64,000 bases of DNA from Adlercreutzia faecimuris (GCF_022669055.1 NZ_JAJMLW010000002.1:310001-374000), one strand, 5' to 3'; counted from the first letter of the stretch, positions 1 through 9,201 are shown. Made by a program: numbers and translations. Notes: generated by a model from the letters alone, not told the origin.

Positions 1-3000
1 ACGGGGCGGCGGCGCAGGGCCGCCAGCACGAGCACGGAGAGCGAGCCCGCCACGGCCGCGGCGGCCACCAGCAGAAGCGCGCCGTCGCCCGTCTGGGCGA
101 GCGCGATCAGCTGCGGCACGAGGGCGTCGCCCTTGTCCTTGCCGCCCGCGCCATCGGCGCCGCTGCCGGAGCCGGATCCGCCCTGGGTGCCGTCTCCCGA
201 GCCGGAGCCGTCGCCGCCTCCCTGGGAGCCGTCACCGGCTCCACTGCCACCGTTGCCGTCGCCCTCACCGTCGCCGCCCGGCTTGTTGCCGCCATTGCCG
301 TCGTCGCCGTCATCCCCGCCGGTGCTGTCGTCGCCGTCGTCATCCTTCGGCTCGTAGGGCTCGCCGCCCTCGAACTGGACGTACACCTCGTGCGGGCCGT
401 CGACGTCGTCGAAGGTCACCTCGCCCTTGTCCACCAGGTCGGGCCGGGGCTTTCCGTCCACCCACACCATCACCGGGGGCTTGCCGCCGTCGCCCTCCCA
501 GGTGACGGTGTGGCTGCTGCCGCCGGGGACGTGGACGGGCGGGGCGACCTCGCCCTTGCCCGACCCGCCGGTGGACACCTCGTGGTAGCCGGCCGGGGGC
601 TTGTCGGGCAGCGTCTCGGGCGGCGCCGCGGCCAGCACCACGCGCACGGTGTGGTCGGCGTCGATGTCGTCGAAGGTCCAGGAGCTGTCCTTGGGCAGGG
701 GCACCGCGACGCCGTCCACGTAGACGGCCTTCACGACGCTGCCCTCCTCCACCGTCCAGGTGACGGTGTGGCTGGCGCCCTCGCCGACGGTGACGGCCTC
801 GGAGATGGTGCCCGCGCCGCCGCCGATGGAGGTGCTCACGTTGAAGCGCCGGTCGGCGTCGGGGTCGGCCACGCTGAACACCACGTGCACCTTGTGGTCG
901 GAGCGCACGCCGTCGAAGGTGAAGGCGCCCGCGGCGGCCACCCGCGCCCGCGCCATGCGGGCCGGAGACGCCAGGCTCGCCGTCGCGGGGCCGGCCACCA
1001 GGTCGGGCCGCTCGATGCCGTCCACCTGGACGCGCAGCACGTCCTCGTCGGCGTCGGCCTGCCAGGTGACGGTGTGGGACCCGTCGTAGGCGACGGAGGC
1101 CGACTTGCCGGCCGTGCCGTTGCCCTCGCAGGTCACGTCAATGGAGTAGTAGCCGGTCGCGTCGAGCGTCTCGGCGGGCTGCACCGACACCACCACGCGG
1201 TGGTTCTCGGCGATGTCGTCGAAGGTGATGCTCGTGCCAGTGAGCAGGTCGTCGCGGGGCACGCCGTCGACGTGCACCGACGCCACGCGCCAGCCCGCCG
1301 CCGCGGCCCACTCCACCGTGTGACCCGAGCTGTGGGCCTCGAGGTTGCGCATCGAGCCGGTGATGGTGCCCGGGCCGCCGTAGATGGAGGTCTCGATGGC
1401 GTAGAGCGTATCGCGCACCCGCTCCTTGGCGGTGAGCACGACCTGCACCCGGCAGTTCTCCCGGATGGCCGCCACGGGAAGCGTGCAGGTCGCCCCGCTT
1501 ACCGCGTACTCCGACGGGTCGAGCTCGCGGCTCACGTTGCCGCGGGTGACGATGACCCGGTCGATGAGGTAGCCGTCCCCGACGCGCCAGGTGACGGCCT
1601 CGGTGGCGCCCTCCTCGACCGTGGTGCTCGGCGATATGGAGCCCGCGCCGCCGACGAGGGACGTGGAGAGCAGAAGCGACGGGTCGTCCGCGTCGGGGTC
1701 GTCGGGCTTGGGCGGGGCGGCGTCCTCGTCCTCGAAGGTCACCTCCACCACGTGGTCGGCGTCGACGTCTTTGAACACCTCGGTCGGGGGCGCCTCGGGC
1801 GCCGGCTTGCCGGGCTCGCGATCGAGGGCCTGGGCGGCCCGGTCGTAGACGAGCCTGCCGTCCACCACCACGCGGGTGACGCGGGCGTCGGCCGCGGGCT
1901 TCCAGCTCACCACGGCATCCGCGCCGCGACCCACCACCTGGGTGTCCGTGACGGCACCCGGGCCGTGCTTGACGGTGGTGATGGTGAACAGGTCGGCCGC
2001 CGTGCGCACCTCCACCGAGTGGTTCGACGCGATGTCCCTGAAGCCGAGCGAGCCCGCGGCCGCCGCGTAGGGCCGGCCGTCGACGAGCACCTCGATCAGG
2101 CGGAAGCCGGGGGCGAGCGTCCAGGTCACGTCCGCGCTCGACCCCTTGAGGGCGTTGGCCGTGGGCGTGATGAACGCCACGCCCTCGTCGCCCTTGGTGG
2201 CGATGCGGAAGACGTCCTGGCCGGGATCGGGCTTGCCACCCGGCTCGTCGGAGCCGGCCGGGTCGTCCTCGGCGAAGGTCACCATCACCGCGTGGTCCGC
2301 GCCGGCGACGGGCAGGTCGAGGGAGTCGGCGGCGAGCAGGTCGTCGCGTATCACGCCGTCCACGACGACGGCCGACACGCGCCAGCCCGCGGCCGGCTCC
2401 CAGGTGATGCGCGCGGTGCCGTCGGCGTCGAAGAGCCCCGTGGGCGCGTGCTGACCGGTCACCTCGACGGTGCCCTGGCCCTGCTGCGACGCCGTGACCG
2501 GGTAGCGCGGCACGTCCGAAGACGTCTTGGTCTCCACGAGCCCCAGGTCCTCGATGACGAAGTCGGAGTGGACGCCATCGCTCTCATCGACGTAGGCGCC
2601 CTTGAGCGAGGCCTGGTTCACGTATTCCTGGTAAGTCTGTGTGCCCTTGGCCGTGCCCTCGAAGACGATCTCGAAGTAGCCGCCCGGCTTGATCTTCTTC
2701 ATCTTGGCATCCGCGGGCGTCTTCACCACCACGGAGTCGTCGGTCAGCTCGGCGACGAAGAGCTCGAAGTCCGCCTCCGCGCCATAGCCGGAGTAGTAGC
2801 GCGCCGTTACCTTCGCGCCCTCCGCCTCGCTGTTGAAGATATGAGCGAACGCCGGGGCCTTCACTGTGATGGAGGCGTTCTCCAAGCCCAGGTAGGTATC
2901 ATCCCTCGAGATGTTCACCGCCTTCACCGTGGCCTTCAGGCGATCGCCTGCCTGGGCGTAGTCGCTCTTCAGGCTGTAGCCCGCGTCGGCGGAGGAGTAC

Positions 3001-4406
3001 TGCTGGGTGAGGTTGGTGACGGTGAGCGAGGTCTCGAACGTCGGCGTGAGGATGTCCGCTGCCAGGCCGAGCGCGCTCAGGAGCGTAGGCGCGTCCGAGG
3101 TGGACACGGTGGCCTTCACGGATTCCTCGCCTCCGTCGAGCACCTTCTTGTCGCCAGAATCGCCGAAGCGGAGCCTGTCGAGATCGACGAGGGTGAAGTC
3201 GGTGTTGTAGGTGTGCGTGTTTGCGGCTACGTTATCGTTCTTGCTCGTATCCGCCGCGGTGGACGCCTTCGTTCCGCTTGGGCCGGGATTCGTGGACACG
3301 TCGCCGTCCTTGTTGAAGATGCGGAAATAGAAGAAGTGCTTGAGGGGGAAGAGCGTCTTGCCCGTCTCGTCCACATAGCGCACGGAGGCGGGCGCCGAGG
3401 AGTCGACGCCGAGGTTGAGCTTCTGGAAGCAGTCCATGTCGGTGCCATCCAGCGAGGCAAGCACCTCGCCGGTGGGATTCGGGGCGATGCTGAGCCCGTC
3501 GCCCGAGATGGTGGCCGAGGCAGGGGTCGTATTGCTCACCGACGTGCCGCCGAGCATGAGGCGCACCATGCGCACGGGGGCCGCAGCGTCCTTCTCCACC
3601 AGGACGAGCTTCCAGGCGCCGAAGTAGTCCGACCCGTAGCTGGCGCTGAAGTCGCTCATCGCCGTGAAGGGGATGTTGACGGCGGTATAGGAGCCATAGC
3701 CCTGCTTCTTGACGAATGACGTCACGTCGAAGAAGCAGGATGCGCGCGCGTGGGTAGTGCCCGCGGTGTCGACGAAGATACGGTCCGGGTAGTAGTGGAC
3801 GACGGCGCCCTGCGGCCCCTTGAGGCCGAAGCCGAACTTGCTGAGCGGGTACTTGGCCCCGCTCCCCTTGTCGCTGACGAAGTAGGAGCCATGCTGGCTG
3901 GCGGTCACGATGAGGTAGGCCGCCATGATGTTGTCGGTCGAGCCACCCTCGGGGGCCTCGAGGATCGCCGAGCTCGAGTTCGTCCGCGTGGCGGCCGTCG
4001 TCTCGCCGCCGACCTTGGCGCCGCCTTCCGACCCGAGCGCGGGAAGGAGGGCCTCGGCGGCGGGGTCGCTGCTCTTCGGCTGGCCGATCTTCGCGTCGTA
4101 CTTGCCGAACACGTTGGTGTTGCCGGCGATGTTGAAGCGGTAGGGACCGACGAAGGTGAGGTTGCACAGGGGGTCGAGGGACGGGTCCTTCCCCTTGGCC
4201 TCGGCTCCGAAGGTGTCGACGTAGACCATGGCCGCGCCCGGCGTGCCCACCACCGTCACCGACGGGTCGTCGTGGGGCGTGGGGTCGGCCAGGGCCACGG
4301 CGGGCACGAGGCCCGCTACCAGGGCGAGCGAGGCCAGCAGGCACGCCGCCCGGTGGGCGAGGCCACGACCCTCAGAATGACGAAGGGGGGGGGTAGTCGA
4401 TTTCAT
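1..4406 (-). CDS. Giant sortase-anchored surface protein with InlB-B-like repeats (3' end off window)
   Basis: A single open frame runs from ATG at 4406 to the window edge (1468 codons, no stop yet). It starts with a signal peptide (Arg/Lys-containing n-region, hydrophobic core, ALA-D cleavage near residue 41). Next comes a large N-terminal region of about 590 residues with DUF11-like stretches. About eight modules of 75-95 residues follow between residues 632 and 1348, each with the pattern HTVTW...V.VDG...TFDD(I/V)..DH.V.V.F, typical of divergent InlB B-repeats. After a Gly/Asp/Ser linker comes LAQTGD (residues 1436-1441), a hydrophobic span and Arg-Arg-Arg. LAxTG is the form read by class E actinobacterial sortases. 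Likely role: adhesion or surface interaction (inference). A GGGAGA Shine-Dalgarno precedes the ATG. The last few residues lie outside the window. No sortase gene is present here. Confidence 0.9.
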   Translation of the reverse strand, partial: MKSTTPPLRHSEGRGLAHRAACLLASLALVAGLVPAVALADPTPHDDPSVTVVGTPGAAMVYVDTFGAEAKGKDPSLDPLCNLTFVGPYRFNIAGNTNVFGKYDAKIGQPKSSDPAAEALLPALGSEGGAKVGGETTAATRTNSSSAILEAPEGGSTDNIMAAYLIVTASQHGSYFVSDKGSGAKYPLSKFGFGLKGPQGAVVHYYPDRIFVDTAGTTHARASCFFDVTSFVKKQGYGSYTAVNIPFTAMSDFSASYGSDYFGAWKLVLVEKDAAAPVRMVRLMLGGTSVSNTTPASATISGDGLSIAPNPTGEVLASLDGTDMDCFQKLNLGVDSSAPASVRYVDETGKTLFPLKHFFYFRIFNKDGDVSTNPGPSGTKASTAADTSKNDNVAANTHTYNTDFTLVDLDRLRFGDSGDKKVLDGGEESVKATVSTSDAPTLLSALGLAADILTPTFETSLTVTNLTQQYSSADAGYSLKSDYAQAGDRLKATVKAVNISRDDTYLGLENASITVKAPAFAHIFNSEAEGAKVTARYYSGYGAEADFELFVAELTDDSVVVKTPADAKMKKIKPGGYFEIVFEGTAKGTQTYQEYVNQASLKGAYVDESDGVHSDFVIEDLGLVETKTSSDVPRYPVTASQQGQGTVEVTGQHAPTGLFDADGTARITWEPAAGWRVSAVVVDGVIRDDLLAADSLDLPVAGADHAVMVTFAEDDPAGSDEPGGKPDPGQDVFRIATKGDEGVAFITPTANALKGSSADVTWTLAPGFRLIEVLVDGRPYAAAAGSLGFRDIASNHSVEVRTAADLFTITTVKHGPGAVTDTQVVGRGADAVVSWKPAADARVTRVVVDGRLVYDRAAQALDREPGKPAPEAPPTEVFKDVDADHVVEVTFEDEDAAPPKPDDPDADDPSLLLSTSLVGGAGSISPSTTVEEGATEAVTWRVGDGYLIDRVIVTRGNVSRELDPSEYAVSGATCTLPVAAIRENCRVQVVLTAKERVRDTLYAIETSIYGGPGTITGSMRNLEAHSSGHTVEWAAAAGWRVASVHVDGVPRDDLLTGTSITFDDIAENHRVVVSVQPAETLDATGYYSIDVTCEGNGTAGKSASVAYDGSHTVTWQADADEDVLRVQVDGIERPDLVAGPATASLASPARMARARVAAAGAFTFDGVRSDHKVHVVFSVADPDADRRFNVSTSIGGGAGTISEAVTVGEGASHTVTWTVEEGSVVKAVYVDGVAVPLPKDSSWTFDDIDADHTVRVVLAAAPPETLPDKPPAGYHEVSTGGSGKGEVAPPVHVPGGSSHTVTWEGDGGKPPVMVWVDGKPRPDLVDKGEVTFDDVDGPHEVYVQFEGGEPYEPKDDDGDDSTGGDDGDDGNGGNKPGGDGEGDGNGGSGAGDGSQGGGDGSGSGDGTQGGSGSGSGADGAGGKDKGDALVPQLIALAQTGDGALLLVAAAAVAGSLSVLVLAALRRRP
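4385..4393. repeat. G9 homopolymer in codons 5-8 of the surface-protein gene
   Basis: Nine consecutive G (C9 on the coding strand) encode part of Thr-Pro-Pro-Leu just after the start codon. Any slip of one base would shift the frame before the signal peptide. The frame is intact as sequenced. Tracts like this act as phase-variation switches in other surface genes; here that is inference. Runs of this length are not rare by chance in DNA this rich in GC. Confidence 0.6.
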
Positions 4407-4501
4407 GGCGCTTGTCTCCCGTCGACGGCTGCCCACTGCCGATTGCCGCGGCGGCGGGGCATGCGTTCCACCAGCCCCGAGGAGCCTGGTGCCTAAACGC
4501 T

Positions 4502-4531
4502 AATTTAACCGCAAATGTGACGGAAGCGCAA
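4502..4531 (-). promoter_or_regulatory. Candidate promoter of the surface-protein gene, with direct repeats
   Basis: On the minus strand TTGCGC (4526-4531) and TAAATT (4502-4507) are 18 bp apart, in a local AT-rich island about 100 bp before the start codon. The 10-mer ACGGAAGCGC occurs twice as a direct repeat (4520-4529 and 4542-4551), 22 bp (two helical turns) apart and around the -35 region. This looks like a regulator binding arrangement. Confidence 0.45.
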
Positions 4532-4569
4532 CAAACGGGTAACGGAAGCGCGTCGGCGATCCAGAAGGA

Positions 4570-4585
4570 TTCGATCGTAATCGAA
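4570..4585. promoter_or_regulatory. 16-bp palindrome upstream of the surface-protein promoter
   Basis: TTCGAT-cgta-ATCGAA has perfect 6-bp arms. It lies about 40 bp upstream of the inferred -35 and is a possible operator or activator site. The stretch 4407-4675 holds no gene that I can support. Confidence 0.35.
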
Positions 4586-4675
4586 ACGATTGCCGAAAGG
4601 GGCGCGGGATTCGACCATGATCGTCTCCTTCGGCCCTGCGCGTCTCGCTCGCCTGCCCGGCGCCCGCCGGGCGCG

Positions 4676-4879
4676 CTACTTCCTCTTGGGGTAGTCGAGG
4701 CGGCGGGCCAGGACGTAGAGGACGACGGCGGCGGCCAGCAGGAGCGCTATGGTGGCGCCGCGGCCGATGGAGAGGTCCTGGTAGCCGATGGCTAGGACGA
4801 GGACGCCGAAGACGCCCATGGTGGCGCAGAGCGCCGCCAGCCAGCGCAGGTAGCGGGGGCTATTCCCCATCGCGATCAC
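4676..4879 (-). CDS. Small two-helix membrane protein, function unknown
   Basis: 67 residues (64 if the second ATG at 4870 is used), almost entirely two hydrophobic segments separated by a short polar turn (YQDLSIGRG), ending in a basic tail (RRLDYPKRK). The start overlaps the end of the upstream membrane-protein gene by 11-20 bp, so the two are probably translated together. Architecture resembles subunit-like or regulatory mini membrane proteins, but I recognise no family. Confidence 0.6.
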   Translation of the reverse strand: MIAMGNSPRYLRWLAALCATMGVFGVLVLAIGYQDLSIGRGATIALLLAAAVVLYVLARRLDYPKRK

Positions 4880-5564
4880 GCCCCTTCCTCACGTCGCGCA
4901 CCACGTCGACGGCGTGGGCGTGGCGGACGCGGTCGGCCGGCGGGCGCCAGGACCGGTCCTCCGCGGCGCGGTAGGCCCGGGCCGCCGCCGAGCGGTCCGA
5001 CACCCGGATGGCGTTGACGTGCCCGTCCTCGAACTCGCGCGCCCAGGCGCTCTTGGGCGGCATCCACGCCACGGCGAGCGCCTCGCCGGCGGTGCCCGCG
5101 ATCATGGCCAGCGCGTTCGCCCCGGCCGTGTCGCCGGGCATAAGGGCCATCCCCGCCGCCGTCGCCGCGGCGCCCAGGGCGAGGTAGCCGCCGAGCGCGT
5201 AGCCGAGCGCGCGCCAGGGGCCCGCGTCGGCGTAGGTCATCCCCAGGGCCACCGCCACGGCCACGATGAGCTCCAAGGTGGGCGCGAGCACGCCGGAAAG
5301 CGGCAGGGCGCCCGCAAGCCCCAGGGCGAGGAAGGCCAGCAGCACGCCGGCGAGGGGCACGGCCAGGCGCCCGAGGCGCGCGCCGAAGCCCAGGGCGGCG
5401 GGCTCGTCGAGGCAGCGAGTGCGCACGAGCCGGCCGTGGGGCGCCCGCAGCGACCCGCGCGGCGCGGGCCGGCCGCATCCCGCCAGCTCGCCGAGGCGCA
5501 CGAAGGCGAGCCCGCACGCGGCGGCGATGACGACGATGGCGGCTATCACCATGTTGGCGGTCAC
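4860..5564 (-). CDS. Hypothetical multi-pass membrane protein
   Basis: 234 residues from GTG at 5564, preceded by GGGGAGGG. One N-terminal hydrophobic segment is followed by a Cys/Arg-rich loop, four or five further hydrophobic segments (about residues 65-160) and a charged cytoplasmic C-terminal tail. It overlaps the small membrane gene downstream. It is divergent from the dGTPase gene, with 127 bp between them. I do not recognise the family; the pair may form one membrane complex (inference). Confidence 0.7.
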   Translation of the reverse strand: MTANMVIAAIVVIAAACGLAFVRLGELAGCGRPAPRGSLRAPHGRLVRTRCLDEPAALGFGARLGRLAVPLAGVLLAFLALGLAGALPLSGVLAPTLELIVAVAVALGMTYADAGPWRALGYALGGYLALGAAATAAGMALMPGDTAGANALAMIAGTAGEALAVAWMPPKSAWAREFEDGHVNAIRVSDRSAAARAYRAAEDRSWRPPADRVRHAHAVDVVRDVRKGRDRDGE

Positions 5565-5652
5565 GGCCCTCCCCTTCCGACGGCGATTCTGAATTTTCCG
5601 TAGCTAATAGTAGCCCAGCGCCCGGGGGAATCGGGGAAAGTACGCCGATTGT

Positions 5653-5658
5653 TACAAT
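5653..5658 (+). promoter_or_regulatory. Candidate -10 box for dgt
   Basis: TACAAT 33 bp before the GTG start, in the only AT-rich part of the divergent intergenic region. No convincing -35 element is visible. Confidence 0.35.
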
Positions 5659-5691
5659 AGGCGCAGACCAGACCGACGAAAGCGAGATGCC

Positions 5692-6924
5692 GTGAGCGAG
5701 ACCAGCCAGACCGTCCCCTACCTGACCCTCGACCCCGAGGTGGAGGCCGCCATCCGCGCCGACCGCGCCGCCGGGCGCGCGCATCCCCTGCGCTTCGACG
5801 ACGCGGACGTGGCGCGCCGCGAGGCCAACCCCCACGACGAGGCCACCCTCACGCGGCCCGCCTTCGCGCGCGACATCGAGAAGATCCTCAACATCCCCGC
5901 CTACAACCGCTACGCCGACAAGACCCAGGTGTTCTCGTTCGTCCAGAACGACGACATCTCGCGTCGCGGGCTGCACGTGCAGCTGGTGAGCCGCATCGCG
6001 CGGGGCATCGGCGGGCTGCTCGGGCTCAACGGCGAGCTCATCGAGGCCATCGCGCTCGGCCACGACGTGGGCCACACCCCCTTCGGCCACGCCGGCGAGC
6101 GGTTCCTGTCGCGCTGCTACCACGAGCGCACGGGCCGGTGGTTCAACCACAACGTCCACTCGGTGCGCGTGCTCGACGCGCTGTACCGGCGCAACGTGTC
6201 GCTCCAGACCCTCGACGGGGTGCTCTGCCACAACGGCGAGTTCGCCCAGCAGGAGCTGCGCGTGGGGGACGTGTCCACCTTCGCCCAGCTCGACGGGCTG
6301 GTGGAGGCCTGCGCGTCCGACGAGCGGGTGATCGGCACCCTGCGCCCCTCCACCCTGGAGGGCTGCGTCGTGCGGGTGAGCGACATGATCGCGTACCTGG
6401 GCAAGGACCGCCAGGACGCGCTGGCCATGGGGGTGCTCGACTCGCTCGACGTGTTCGAGAGCGACTACATCGGCGTGGACAACGCCCGCATCATCAACAA
6501 CCTCACCGTCGACATCGTCAACCACAGCTACGGCACCGACCGCATCGCGATGTCGCAGGAGGCCTTCGCCGACCTCAAGCGGGCCAAGCGCCAGAACTAC
6601 GAGGAGATCTACCTCAAGGAGGGCATGGTCGACGGGGCCGAGAACGTCGTGGAGGAGATGTTCGCCGAGATGTACGCGCGCCTCATCGACGACGTGCGCG
6701 CCGGCGACGAGTCGTCGCCGGTCTTCCGGCACCACGTCGCGCGCCTCACCGCCACCTCGCGCGACCTCGACGCGGCCGCCTACCTGGCCGAGGGCCCCGA
6801 CCAGGTGGTGGTCGACTACCTGGCGTCGATGACCGACGGCTACTTCACAGCCCTGCACGACCACCTGTTCCCGCGCTCGGGGCGCGCGGTGGCGCCGCGC
6901 GGCTACTGCTTCGACCTGGACTAG
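5692..6924 (+). CDS. dgt: Deoxyguanosinetriphosphate triphosphohydrolase-like HD protein
   Basis: 410 residues from GTG at 5692. HD-superfamily hydrolase that splits dNTPs to a deoxynucleoside and triphosphate, acting in the cytosol on nucleotide pools. The N-terminal region carries YNRYADKTQVFS and RGLH (His95), followed by the HD core ALGHDVGHTPFGHAGE (His124-Asp125, His128, His133), the metal-binding pattern of dGTPases. Length fits the family. It is monocistronic and convergent with rnhA, 27 bp away. The exact nucleotide preference cannot be read from the sequence. Confidence 0.9.
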   Translation: MSETSQTVPYLTLDPEVEAAIRADRAAGRAHPLRFDDADVARREANPHDEATLTRPAFARDIEKILNIPAYNRYADKTQVFSFVQNDDISRRGLHVQLVSRIARGIGGLLGLNGELIEAIALGHDVGHTPFGHAGERFLSRCYHERTGRWFNHNVHSVRVLDALYRRNVSLQTLDGVLCHNGEFAQQELRVGDVSTFAQLDGLVEACASDERVIGTLRPSTLEGCVVRVSDMIAYLGKDRQDALAMGVLDSLDVFESDYIGVDNARIINNLTVDIVNHSYGTDRIAMSQEAFADLKRAKRQNYEEIYLKEGMVDGAENVVEEMFAEMYARLIDDVRAGDESSPVFRHHVARLTATSRDLDAAAYLAEGPDQVVVDYLASMTDGYFTALHDHLFPRSGRAVAPRGYCFDLD

Positions 6925-6951
6925 GACGGCGCGCCCGCCCGCCGCCGGCGG

Positions 6952-7443
6952 CTAGAGCAGGCCCTCGGGCTCGAACCCCTCATCCACCCCGTGGCACGAC
7001 GGGTCGTCGGCCGCGGCGGTGGCCAGCTGGTCGCAGCGCTCGTTCTCGGGATGGCCGGCGTGGCCCTTCACCCACACGAAGCGCACGTCGTGGGGCTCCT
7101 TGGCCGCGAGCAGCCGCTTCCACAGATCGACGTTCTTCACCGGCTCCTTCTTGGCGTTTCTCCACCCGCGCCTGAGCCAGCCGTCCACCCAGCGCTGGTT
7201 GAACGCGTTCACCACGTACTGCGAGTCGGAGTAGAGCGTCACCGAGCAGGGGCGCTTGAGGGCCTCGAGGGCCGTGATGGCGCCCAAGAGCTCCATGCGG
7301 TTGTTGGTGGTGCGCGCGAATCCGCCCGAGAGCTCCAGCTCGCGCACCTCGCCGCTCGCCAGGCGGCAGCGCAGCACGGCGCCGAAGCCCCCCGGGCCGG
7401 GGTTGCCGCGGGCGGATCCGTCGGTGTAGATGTCCACGTCCAT
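6952..7443 (-). CDS. rnhA: Ribonuclease HI
   Basis: 163 residues. Cleaves the RNA strand of RNA:DNA hybrids (R-loops, Okazaki primers). The acidic active site is visible: Asp8 in [14 protein letters not shown], Glu51 in NNRMELLGA, Asp73 in YSDSQYV and Asp138 in [16 protein letters not shown] lies before the ATG. Gap of 73 bp from the LuxR gene on the same strand. Confidence 0.96.
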   Translation of the reverse strand: MDVDIYTDGSARGNPGPGGFGAVLRCRLASGEVRELELSGGFARTTNNRMELLGAITALEALKRPCSVTLYSDSQYVVNAFNQRWVDGWLRRGWRNAKKEPVKNVDLWKRLLAAKEPHDVRFVWVKGHAGHPENERCDQLATAAADDPSCHGVDEGFEPEGLL

Positions 7444-7516
7444 GGGCCCTCCTTCGGGCGATTAGGTCGGCTGGGAGGCGGCGCGCCCGCCCCGGTCGGC
7501 GAGGCGCGGCCCGGCC

Positions 7517-9010
7517 TCAGCGGGCGGTGGGCGGCAGCTCGCGCTCGACGCGCTCGCCCAGGTCGATGAGCTCCTGGCGCGAGCGCACCCCGCACTTGGC
7601 GTAGATGCGCCGCATGTGGGTGTCGACGGTGTTCTTCGATATGAACAGCTCGGCGGCCATGCGCTCGCTCGTGCGCCCGCGCAGGGCGAGCGGCAAAAGC
7701 TCCGCCTCGCGCTTGGAGAGTCCCGCGTCGGCCGCGATGCGCCGGCAGGCCTCCTCGAGCCGGTCGGTGCGCTCCACCGCCACCGACAGCGCGCGCAGGT
7801 CGCGGTCGGTGAACAGGAACAGGTAGGCGTAGAGCACGGCGATGCCGGCCAGGGCCACCACGGCGAAGGGCGCCTCGCGGCCGAGCGGCAGCCCACCGAG
7901 CGCCAGGCCCGCGCCCAGGCCCGCCAGCTCGCCGGCAAACAGCGCCGAGAACCCGCGGGCGAAGGAGAGCGCGGCGTCGCGGCCGGTGAGCCGCCCCATC
8001 ACCAAAAACAGCGAGATGAGCGCCACGAACACGCCCAGGTAGCCCGCCAGCGCCACGGCCTGCCCCGGGATGCCGGGGATGCCGAGCAGCGGCACGAGCA
8101 GAAAGCCGCCCATCATGAGCAGGACGGCCAGGCGCCACGCGCCGTCGAGCGGGCCGGCGTCGGCCGCGCCCGCGACGGGCAGGACCGCCCGCACGCCGGC
8201 CAGGGGGCGCTCGCCGTAGAGCTGGAGCGCCGCCAGGCAGTAGAGCACGAAGAAGAAGAGGGTGGGCGCGAGCGAGCCCGCCGCGTCGCCGCCGAGGGCG
8301 AGCGCCTCCACCGCGCCGGCGGCCACGCCGTAGACGGCGGTGCCGGCGAGGATGCGGCCTGTGAGGCGCCCGGCGTCCCCGTCGTCGGCGGCGTCGGACG
8401 GGCGCACCTCGCCCGTTGCGGGCGCGGCCCCCTCCCCGCCGCCGGCCTCCTCGGCGCCGCCCAGGGCGCGCAGGGCGCCGGCGCTGCCGAGCGGGAGCAG
8501 GTAGAGGGCCGCCGGCGCCGCCTCCACGGGCACGGCGACCGCGGCCAGGCACACGGCGGCGCCGAGCGCCGAGCCGATGAGCACCTCGGGCACCGACTGC
8601 TCGATGGGCGCGCGGCCGAGCACCCGACCCCACGCGCACAGAAGCAGCGCCGCGGGCACCCCCACGAGCACGCCCTGGGCCGCGGCGATGACCGCGCCCG
8701 GCAGCGAGCCCAAGGCGCCCAGGACGGTGACGCCCAAGGCGAACAGGACGAGCGGCACCCCGCACGTCACCACCAAAGACGAGGTGAGCCGCGCCAGGGC
8801 GCGGCGCGGCGCGGGCCGCGTGAGGGCGAGGAAGGCGGCGATCATGCACAGGGGCACCGCCACAAGCGAGCCCCAGCGGGCCTCCGGCGCCGAGGCGCCG
8901 GGCACGCCCAGGTAGAGCAGGGCCAGGAGGAAGGCCTGATTGCACGCGAACCCCAGGATGGACGCCCGCGCCTGGCGCACGCGCTCCCCGTCTGCCGTCG
9001 CCACGGCCAT
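7517..9010 (-). CDS. Membrane-bound LuxR-type transcriptional regulator (orphan)
   Basis: 497 residues: about twelve hydrophobic segments over residues 1-400, then a short linker and a LuxR/GerE helix-turn-helix at about 427-490 (LSKREAELLPLAL...SKNTVDTHMRRIY). This architecture (multi-pass sensor fused to LuxR HTH) is expanded in Eggerthellaceae, where members often sit next to the molybdoenzyme operon they control. Here no such operon is adjacent; the neighbours are rnhA and tatA. Ligand and targets unknown. A purine-rich GGAGGAGGGG stretch immediately precedes the ATG. Confidence 0.88.
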   Translation of the reverse strand: MAVATADGERVRQARASILGFACNQAFLLALLYLGVPGASAPEARWGSLVAVPLCMIAAFLALTRPAPRRALARLTSSLVVTCGVPLVLFALGVTVLGALGSLPGAVIAAAQGVLVGVPAALLLCAWGRVLGRAPIEQSVPEVLIGSALGAAVCLAAVAVPVEAAPAALYLLPLGSAGALRALGGAEEAGGGEGAAPATGEVRPSDAADDGDAGRLTGRILAGTAVYGVAAGAVEALALGGDAAGSLAPTLFFFVLYCLAALQLYGERPLAGVRAVLPVAGAADAGPLDGAWRLAVLLMMGGFLLVPLLGIPGIPGQAVALAGYLGVFVALISLFLVMGRLTGRDAALSFARGFSALFAGELAGLGAGLALGGLPLGREAPFAVVALAGIAVLYAYLFLFTDRDLRALSVAVERTDRLEEACRRIAADAGLSKREAELLPLALRGRTSERMAAELFISKNTVDTHMRRIYAKCGVRSRQELIDLGERVERELPPTAR

Positions 9011-9118
9011 CCCCTCCTCCCGCAGAAGCGCCGCGGGACCAGGTCCGCGCGGCGCGTCGTCACGTCACATGGCGCGGCGGGCCCGTGCCCGCCGGCTCTG
9101 GCCATGGTATCAGACGCG

Positions 9119-9152
9119 CGAAGGCGCCGGCCCTGCGGGCGCGGCGCCTTCG
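9119..9152 (-). terminator. Hairpin downstream of tatA
   Basis: Perfect 11-bp arms CGAAGGCGCCG / CGGCGCCTTCG with a 12-nt loop, 50 bp after the tatA stop codon. No U-tract, so it may be a Rho-assisted or structural 3' end. Confidence 0.5.
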
Positions 9153-9201
9153 GCGAATCTCTACGGAAGCGGGCCGCCCCGGCGCGGGGCGGGCGGGAAG
9201 G

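Noticed and set aside
390-3719. 1109-codon open frame on the plus strand opposite the surface-protein gene
   Set aside because: Composed of His/Gly/Val/Arg-rich nonsense typical of antisense frames in GC-rich DNA; the minus-strand frame has a signal peptide, repeats and LAQTG.
4412-4795. 127-codon plus-strand frame in the surface-protein promoter region
   Set aside because: Overlaps the small membrane gene in antisense, has no ribosome-binding site and no family-like sequence.
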